Below are positions 4,997 through 7,043 of a DNA stretch of 7,043 nt, piece after piece. How positions within the stretch are numbered: the stretch's first letter is position 1; every line of letters starts with the position of its first letter. This DNA is from Thiobacillus denitrificans (GTDB taxonomy: Bacteria; Pseudomonadota; Gammaproteobacteria; Burkholderiales; Thiobacillaceae), in NCBI GenBank assembly GCA_002403375.1, contig DHHQ01000008.1, positions 38,274-45,316 on the forward strand. Direction: 5' to 3'. The translations under genes and the position numbers were made by a program. The notes below the pieces were generated by a model that did no database searches, was not told the DNA's origin, and saw nothing but the letters and a program-made list of their open reading frames with translations.

Positions 4997-5833
4997 TCAG
5001 TCGTCGCGTCCGCGCCCGCGCGCCTGGTCGCGGCCCCGGCCGTCGTTGGGCCGGCCCTGCGGGCCATCGCTGCGGGGCGCGCGTTGCGTCTGCTGGTCGC
5101 GCCGCTCGCGCTGGTCCCGGTACTCGCGCTGTTCGCGATACTCGCGTTGCTGGCGGGATTCGCCCGGGTACGGCCCCGATTGCGGCGGCGGCCTGCGGTC
5201 CTGGACATACGGCCGCGGCGGCTGCGGCGAGGGACGTTGCTGGTAATGCTGCCGGACCACCGCCTCGCGCGGCTGGTAGCGATAGTGCTGCTGGTGAAGC
5301 GCGCGCTGCCGCTCGATCTGCCGCGGGTAGTCGGCGCCGGCGTAGCGCCGCTGGTAGGCCGGCAGCGGCGCCAGCGGCGGGACCGCGCGGTGGTCCCACC
5401 TGTCCCAGCCGCTGCGGCGCCGTTCCCATTCGGGGCCCCAGTGGTAGCCCCAGCGGGGCGGCGCATCGGCCCGCCAGCCGCGGAAGTAGGGCGGCGGATG
5501 ACGGTAGTAGCGCACCGGCACCCGCAGCAGGTAGACCGGGACCGCGACCGGGCTCACGTAGGACCAGGGACCGTCGTACCAGTAGCTCGCGTACCAGCGG
5601 TCGGCCGCGAAGATCCAGTACAGGCCGTCGTAGAAGAAGTAATTGGCGTGCAGCCGCGGCGCGTAATAGACCGGGTAGCCCGGCACCGCGACCAGGCGCG
5701 GATAGTCGCCGATGCGGATGCCGATGCTGGCGTGCGGGGTGCCGATGCCGATGCTGACGCTGACGTCGTCGGCCGGGGCCACGGGCGACAGCAGCATTCC
5801 GAGCACGAGGATGGCGTGGCGGATCTTGAGCAT
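4997..5833 (-). CDS. Exported Tyr/Trp/Arg-rich protein of unknown function, 278 aa
   Basis: A signal peptide (MLKIRHAILVLGMLLSPVAPA, cut after residue 21) sends it to the periplasm or beyond. The mature part has three zones. Residues 22-43 repeat Ser-Ile-Gly-Ile units. Residues 44-146 are packed with aromatics, including FFYDGLYWIF, RWYASYWYDGPW and RGWRADAPPRWGYHWGPEW. Residues 147-278 form a low-complexity Gln/Arg/Pro tail with a six-residue repeat and an Arg-Gly-Asp-rich end. The tail should be disordered and strongly basic, suggesting binding to a polyanion or cell wall; that is inference. I recall similar unnamed exported proteins in proteobacteria, but no function. Frame continues open upstream, but the ATG at 5833 is fixed by AGGAGGT and the signal peptide. 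After the stop lies only a short hairpin (CCGGC-CAAC-GCCGG, 4967-4980) without a T-run. Confidence 0.82.
   Translation of the reverse strand: MLKIRHAILVLGMLLSPVAPADDVSVSIGIGTPHASIGIRIGDYPRLVAVPGYPVYYAPRLHANYFFYDGLYWIFAADRWYASYWYDGPWSYVSPVAVPVYLLRVPVRYYRHPPPYFRGWRADAPPRWGYHWGPEWERRRSGWDRWDHRAVPPLAPLPAYQRRYAGADYPRQIERQRALHQQHYRYQPREAVVRQHYQQRPSPQPPRPYVQDRRPPPQSGPYPGESRQQREYREQREYRDQRERRDQQTQRAPRSDGPQGRPNDGRGRDQARGRGRDD
5093..5164 (-). repeat. Degenerate 18-bp tandem repeat, four units, inside the exported protein tail
   Basis: Units lie at 5093-5110, 5111-5128, 5129-5146 and a diverged one at 5147-5164. The second and third share the ending TACTCGCG. Read on the minus strand they encode successive hexapeptides ESRQQ-like, REYREQ, REYRDQ and RERRDQ. 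Unit length is a multiple of three, so copy number can change without breaking the frame. Confidence 0.7.
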
Positions 5834-5837
5834 GTTG

Positions 5838-5844
5838 ACCTCCT
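5838..5844 (-). promoter_or_regulatory. Consensus ribosome-binding site AGGAGGT fixing the start at 5833
   Basis: Read on the minus strand, AGGAGGT lies 4 nt before ATG at 5833. This full match decides the start of the exported Tyr/Trp-rich protein against upstream in-frame starts that would bury the signal peptide. Confidence 0.85.
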
Positions 5845-5901
5845 GTTCGATCTTGTGCGGCCGCAAGGGCCGTTCCCGAGTAGACACGCTGGGCCAGGGA
5901 T

Positions 5902-6216
5902 TCATTCCCCGAAGCGTGCGCGCGACTGTTCGAAGGCTGCGCCCAGACGGCCGAGGTCGAGTTCGGCGCGTTCCAGCAGGATCTTCCATTCCGCGTCGTC
6001 GGCGCGTTCCAGCCGGTGCAGCGCCAGCTCGGCCTCGGCCCACAACTGCCGCAGCGTCTCCAGTTCCGTCTGCAGCGCCGCGCGCTCCGGCGCCTGGTGG
6101 GGGGGTGACCCGACGGATGGCGGGGCGCCGATCTTCGCTCCGAGATGTGTCATCTCTGCATTCCACAGCTGCAGCTGCGCCCGCAGCCGCTCGAGCTCGA
6201 ACGCTCTCGCGATCAT
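5902..6216 (-). CDS. Coiled-coil protein of the sll1863 stress-response type, 104 aa
   Basis: The protein is almost entirely helical. A first helix (about 5-28, ELERLRAQLQLWNAEMTHLG) is followed by a Pro/Gly/Ser linker (30-44) and a long helix or helical hairpin (45-100) with heptad-like Leu/Ala spacing. The pattern (xLxRLxAQLxxWxAEM near the start, a Trp in DDAEWKILLERAE at 73-85, and an Ala/Ser-Arg-Phe end) resembles the sll1863-type coiled-coil stress proteins of about 100 aa, whose biochemical role is not known. It has no signal peptide or membrane span. Start ATG at 6216 has AAAGGAGG at 6223-6230 with a 6-nt spacer and overlaps the ftsH stop as ATGA (6216-6213), so the two are probably translated together. 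Longer in-frame upstream starts would run antisense-like through the end of ftsH and are rejected. Family assignment is by pattern memory only. Confidence 0.75.
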   Translation of the reverse strand: MIARAFELERLRAQLQLWNAEMTHLGAKIGAPPSVGSPPHQAPERAALQTELETLRQLWAEAELALHRLERADDAEWKILLERAELDLGRLGAAFEQSRARFGE

Positions 6217-7043
6217 TGCGTGCCTCCTTTCCCGGACGGCCCGACCAGAGCCGCCACCTCGTCGGCGCCCAGCGTCTCGTGCTCGAGCAGGGACTGCGTC
6301 AGCGCGTCGAGCTGGGGGCGATGCCGCTCGATGAGCTGCATCACCCGCTGCTCGCAGTCGCGCACCAGCGCGCGCACCTCGTCGTCGATCAGCTGCGCGG
6401 TCCGCTCGCTGAAGTCGCGTTGCTGCGCCATCTCGCGGCCGAGGAAGATGTGTTCCTCGCCGCGCGGAAACGCGGCCGGCCCGAGCGTCTCGCTCATGCC
6501 CCACTGGCTGACCATGCGTCGCGCCAGCCGGGTGGCCTGCTTGAGGTCGCTCTCGGCGCCGCTGCTGACCTCGCCAAACACCAGCCGTTCGGCGACGCGG
6601 CCCGCCAGCAGGACGCCGATGCGGTCGACGAGATAGCTCTGGCGCAGGTTGTGCAGGTCCTCCTCCGGCATCTGCTCGGTGGCGCCGAGGGCGAGGCCGT
6701 GCGGGATGATGGTGACCTTGTCGAGCGGGTCGGCGTGCGGCAGCAGGCTGGCGGCGAGCGCGTGCCCCGACTCGTGGGTGGCGACCAGTTGCTTCTCGTC
6801 CTCGCTCGCCAGGGCCTCGCGCTCGGCGCCGAGCACGATCTTGTCGCGGGCGTGCGAGAAGTCGTCCATGTCGACCCGCTCCTTGCTGCCGCGCGCGGCC
6901 TGCAGCGCGGCCTCGTTGACGAGGTTCTCGAGATCGGCGCCGGAGAATCCCACCGTGCGCGCCGCCACGCGCTCGAGGTCGACGTCGTCCGCCAGCGGCA
7001 CCTCGCGCACGTGGACCTGCAGGATCTTGCGCCGCGCCTCCTT
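6213..7043 (-). CDS. ftsH: FtsH-type ATP-dependent zinc metalloprotease, C-terminal part (276 codons seen)
   Basis: FtsH proteins are hexameric inner-membrane AAA+ proteases that unfold and degrade membrane and regulatory proteins. The window cuts the gene at its right edge, so about 45% of a usual 610-650 aa protein is seen; the membrane anchor, Walker motifs and arginine fingers lie outside. Visible in order (fragment numbering) are the AAA lid with VGFSGADLENLVNEAAL (31-47) and DMDDFSHARDKI (58-69), the zinc motif HESGH (90-94), KVTIIPHGLALGAT (109-122), and the third zinc ligand Asp166 in SSGAESDLKQAT. The site looks catalytically complete. It departs from housekeeping FtsH at PHGLALGATEQMPEED, where PRGxALGVT is usual, and has a short C-terminus, which suggests a paralog rather than the essential copy; this is inference. 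Its stop overlaps the start of the sll1863-type gene. Confidence 0.94.
   Translation of the reverse strand, partial: KEARRKILQVHVREVPLADDVDLERVAARTVGFSGADLENLVNEAALQAARGSKERVDMDDFSHARDKIVLGAEREALASEDEKQLVATHESGHALAASLLPHADPLDKVTIIPHGLALGATEQMPEEDLHNLRQSYLVDRIGVLLAGRVAERLVFGEVSSGAESDLKQATRLARRMVSQWGMSETLGPAAFPRGEEHIFLGREMAQQRDFSERTAQLIDDEVRALVRDCEQRVMQLIERHRPQLDALTQSLLEHETLGADEVAALVGPSGKGGTQ

Noticed and set aside
3882..5429. 515-codon minus-strand open frame spanning the MBL-fold gene
   Set aside because: It is a different frame from the MBL-fold gene, Pro/Ala/Arg-rich and without motifs. It crosses the gap and half of the exported protein gene.
5845..5876. Sigma-E-like GGAAC and TCGAA pair on the minus strand before the exported protein gene
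   Set aside because: The spacing is too long, and the implied transcript would begin at or inside the ribosome-binding site.
5084..6334. 416-codon plus-strand open frame across the exported protein, sll1863-type gene and ftsH end
   Set aside because: It is antisense to three well-supported genes. It has low-complexity Val/Arg/Ala/Asp content and no ribosome site.

Overview
The window is GC-rich throughout (by eye near 70%), with genes whose codons end almost always in G or C. The gene content fits a free-living Gram-negative proteobacterium, most plausibly a betaproteobacterium (Rhodocyclales or Thiobacillus type). It has a lipobox lipoprotein, Sec-exported periplasmic proteins, a c-di-GMP enzyme and an FtsH paralog. 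The lineage is inferred from overall flavour, not from a marker gene.

Layout: a lipoprotein of unknown function lies on the minus strand (12-572). A 253-bp divergent intergenic region follows, carrying an AT-rich 15-bp dyad. A plus-strand block then runs from 826 to 4257. It holds a 30-residue membrane peptide overlapping a MOSC-domain protein by ATGA, a membrane-anchored diguanylate cyclase with intact GGDEF and I-site, a small exported Ala/Pro-rich protein ending in a two-cysteine module, hairpins that may end its transcript, a short coding-like stretch with no usable start, and a YdjM-type membrane hydrolase. It meets, 4 bp away, a minus-strand block running from the right edge down to 4262. 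That block holds the C-terminal part of an FtsH-type protease (cut by the window end), a coiled-coil protein of the sll1863 stress type coupled to it by ATGA, an exported Tyr/Trp-rich protein with an Arg/Gln repeat tail, and a metallo-beta-lactamase-fold protein with a degraded metal site.

How they may work together: ftsH and the sll1863-like gene look like one translationally coupled protein-quality-control or stress unit. The two genes after it lie on the same strand with gaps of 68 and 108 bp, so they could be co-transcribed or independent. The membrane peptide and the MOSC gene are the other tightly coupled pair. The remaining plus-strand genes are spaced like single transcription units.

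No tRNA, rRNA, CRISPR array, insertion sequence, attachment site or origin is visible. I see no clear new defence or mobile system. The best leads are the two ATGA-coupled pairs, the start-less coding-like stretch at 3583-3723, and the degenerate MBL protein.
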